In this document: positions 61,909 through 64,000 of the stretch, one piece after another | Layout of the letters: every line of letters starts with the position of its first letter | Numbering within the stretch: the stretch's first letter is position 1 | Source: Candidatus Endomicrobiellum calonymphae | Lineage (GTDB): Bacteria > Elusimicrobiota > Endomicrobiia > Endomicrobiales > Endomicrobiaceae | NCBI GenBank assembly: GCA_031269945.1 | Contig: JAISYK010000007.1 | Span: 174,255 to 238,254, forward strand | Direction: 5' to 3' | DNA: 64,000 bases | Position numbers and translations under genes: made by a program | The notes under the pieces: generated by a model | The model's database searches: none | What the model was told of the DNA's origin: nothing | The model's input: only the letters and a program-made list of their open reading frames with translations

Positions 61909-63165
61909 TCATACCGTCCTTATTACCATTCCGCTTGCAACCTTGGGATAAAAATATGTTGACTTCTGAGGCATCATTTCATTATTTAAACTGATAGCTC
62001 TCAAAGATTCAACAGGAGTTGGCGGTACTATAATCGCAATTTTTCCAGTTTTTTTAGCAAGCAACACGGCTTCTTTATCATTTTTCACGTAAGTAAATTC
62101 TGAAGCGTCAATATTTGGCACAAGTGCACTGTGTAAAATGCTTACTGCTAAACTTCTGTAAGCTTTACTATTATTAGGCATTATTTTTTTAAGAAGCGAA
62201 TCTTTTTTTATGGTTAAAACTCTATATTTATCATTTTTAAAAACCATCATAGGCTGAACTTCTTTTTTAGAAAGTTTTTGAAAATTTTTTACTGAATGTA
62301 TATCAAAATATCTGTAAACGTTTGACTCCAATTCTATAGGTTCTTGAATAACTCTGTGTGCAGGCCAAATTGAAATACCTGGATCTTTCATTGAGCAAAA
62401 ATAAGCTAAAACATAATTATAATCTCTTTCTAAAGAATAATTTTTATCTTTTGCCTTTCTTTCTTGACTATAACTCCAAGCAGTTTCGTATCTGTGATGC
62501 CCATCTGCTATAAACATTTTTTTACCAGACAAATATTGTTCTACAGTCTTAATTACACATTCATCGTTAACAGTCCACAATTTATGGAAAGTACCATCTT
62601 TGTCTTTTGCAGTTGACGAGGTTACTTTTCTGCATATTTTTCTGTAAATATCTTTGATTATAAAATCTTCATCTTCAAATAAACAAAAAATAGGACTAAT
62701 ATTCGCCTTCGTAGCCCTCAAAAGGTCCAGTCTATCACTTTTTGGACCTTCAAGCGTTTTCTCATGCGGCTTTATTGAGCTTTTATCAGAATGAGGATCA
62801 TCAAGTTTCAAAGCTGCAAAAAAACCTTCCCTAGTCATTTTAATTCCATGATCATCAAAAACTTGCTCATAAAAATACAAAGAAGGTTTCTCATCCTGCA
62901 CAAGTGTGCCCCCATCTTGCCATGCCTTAAACAAGTCGCTAGCATTTTCATATTTATTCCTTTCACCCAAAGAATCAGATAATTCAACATTGACCATATT
63001 AAAAGGTGACAACTTTCTAAGTTTCTTTTTTTCATCAGAACTTATAACATCATAAGGAGGACATATAAAATCAGTAACGTCACTTTCCGAAAATCTAATA
63101 GCTCTAAATGCCTTTACCTCTGCCATAACCACTTCCTCCAACTCACTTAACTGACTAATTGACAA
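61909..63165 (-). CDS. DUF1015 family protein
   Basis: FRAIRFSESDVTDFICPPYDVISSDEKKKLRKLSPFNMVNVEL, KMFIADGHHRYETAWSYSQE; start probably MAEVKAFRAIRF. Confidence 0.9.
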   Translation of the reverse strand: MSISQLSELEEVVMAEVKAFRAIRFSESDVTDFICPPYDVISSDEKKKLRKLSPFNMVNVELSDSLGERNKYENASDLFKAWQDGGTLVQDEKPSLYFYEQVFDDHGIKMTREGFFAALKLDDPHSDKSSIKPHEKTLEGPKSDRLDLLRATKANISPIFCLFEDEDFIIKDIYRKICRKVTSSTAKDKDGTFHKLWTVNDECVIKTVEQYLSGKKMFIADGHHRYETAWSYSQERKAKDKNYSLERDYNYVLAYFCSMKDPGISIWPAHRVIQEPIELESNVYRYFDIHSVKNFQKLSKKEVQPMMVFKNDKYRVLTIKKDSLLKKIMPNNSKAYRSLAVSILHSALVPNIDASEFTYVKNDKEAVLLAKKTGKIAIIVPPTPVESLRAISLNNEMMPQKSTYFYPKVASGMVIRTV

Positions 63166-63240
63166 TTTTAATAAGTCACACTCGCCACAGATCTTATAAT
63201 AAATAATTGAATATTGTCAAAAAGTTTGAAATCTTATAGA

Positions 63241-64000
63241 ATGATCCGATTGATGGAATTCTCTAAAAAAAAAACTTTTATCTATCTTACTTTTATCGTA
63301 TTAATCACATTAATCTTGTTTCATATAGCCGATAAATTAGCATTTACAAAAAAAAAATCTGACGACGATAGAAAGCCATACGCCGAGAAAGTAATAATAA
63401 AACAGGGGGACATTCTCACTTCAACATTAAGCAACACAAGACTTTCACCTAAAGATTCTACAGAAATCGTCGAAAACCTCACAAAATTATTAAATGTCAA
63501 TCACTGTATGCCAGGAGATTCCTATGAGATAATCTATGACTCCAAAACTGGACAGTGGAAAGATTTTAGTTATTATCCGCCAGGAATTTCATATTACTTA
63601 CTAACTAAAGTTCCCCACAATAATGAAATAAAAATTGAAAAAAAAGATCTTAAAACAGTTATAAAAAAACACAAAGCACAGGGAATTATTTATTCGTCTT
63701 TATGGACGGCTATGACATCTCAAAACATACCGTTGAAAACAATACATTCCTTTACAGATATATTCGCATGGAAAATAGATTTTCTCACGGATACAAAAGA
63801 TGGGGATAGTTTTAAAATTGTATACGAAATAGAAGAAGTAAATAAAAAAAATACAAAATTACCATTAAAAATCATAGCAGCACAATATAAAACATCTTCA
63901 AAGACCTATAATGCATTTTACTTCAAAATAAAAAATTCAAAAAATGGAAGTTATTTTAATGAAAATGGTAAATCACTAAAAAGTGCATTTTTAAAATCTC
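63241..64000 (+). CDS. OapA/Csd3-like N-terminal part of a putative M23 family peptidase, truncated by the window end
   Basis: ATG at 63241, open to 64000 (absent from the ORF track because no stop): N-terminal TM, GDILTSTLSNTRLSPKDSTEIVENLTKLLNVNHCMPGDSYEIIYDSKTGQWKDFSYYPPG, SLWTAMTSQNIPLKTIHSFTDIFAWKIDFLTDTKDGDSFKIVYEI, which typically precedes an M23 domain. Confidence 0.7.
   Translation, partial: MIRLMEFSKKKTFIYLTFIVLITLILFHIADKLAFTKKKSDDDRKPYAEKVIIKQGDILTSTLSNTRLSPKDSTEIVENLTKLLNVNHCMPGDSYEIIYDSKTGQWKDFSYYPPGISYYLLTKVPHNNEIKIEKKDLKTVIKKHKAQGIIYSSLWTAMTSQNIPLKTIHSFTDIFAWKIDFLTDTKDGDSFKIVYEIEEVNKKNTKLPLKIIAAQYKTSSKTYNAFYFKIKNSKNGSYFNENGKSLKSAFLKS

Noticed and set aside
1-64000. CRISPR arrays, rRNA genes, insertion sequences, prophage or defence operons
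   Set aside because: No regularly spaced repeats, rRNA-like sequence, transposase ORF with flanking inverted repeats, or recognisable defence gene seen by eye; a profile search would be needed to exclude decayed copies.

Overview
The window is AT-rich and dominated by housekeeping genes, nearly all on the minus strand. Tightly packed, often overlapping operons are separated by 1-3 kb stretches of non-coding or eroded sequence. Gene content (Tol-Pal, lgt/lspA, a beta-barrel protein, FtsX/EnvC) indicates a diderm bacterium with a reduced, actively decaying genome. An Endomicrobium-like (Elusimicrobiota) endosymbiont is my inference and is not proven here. Recognisable modules: split transketolase/rpiB/tpiA; NfnAB-like pair; tyrS; a permuted tol-pal cluster; tsaD/EnvC/FtsX; trpS followed by decayed scpA and scpB; mnmG/SemiSWEET/rsmG on the plus strand; rluD/lgt/lspA/ileS; DUF167/proC/yggS; metK; recA; a porin-like protein; pyrG/purF; carB/permease/carA; a five-gene split glutamate synthase cluster; tRNA-Leu(UAA); gltX; hisG; CvpA-like; DUF1015; and a truncated M23-type gene at the right edge. 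The best non-obvious observations are (1) frameshifted remnants of both scpA and scpB immediately downstream of trpS, (2) a SemiSWEET gene whose C-terminus is displaced by one nucleotide at an A7 tract, (3) long G/C homopolymers in an AT-rich background, at two likely Shine-Dalgarno sites and inside a glutamate synthase gene, and (4) several unidentified decayed genes. I found no CRISPR array, intact mobile element, rRNA or clear novel defence system. All calls are by eye, without database searches.
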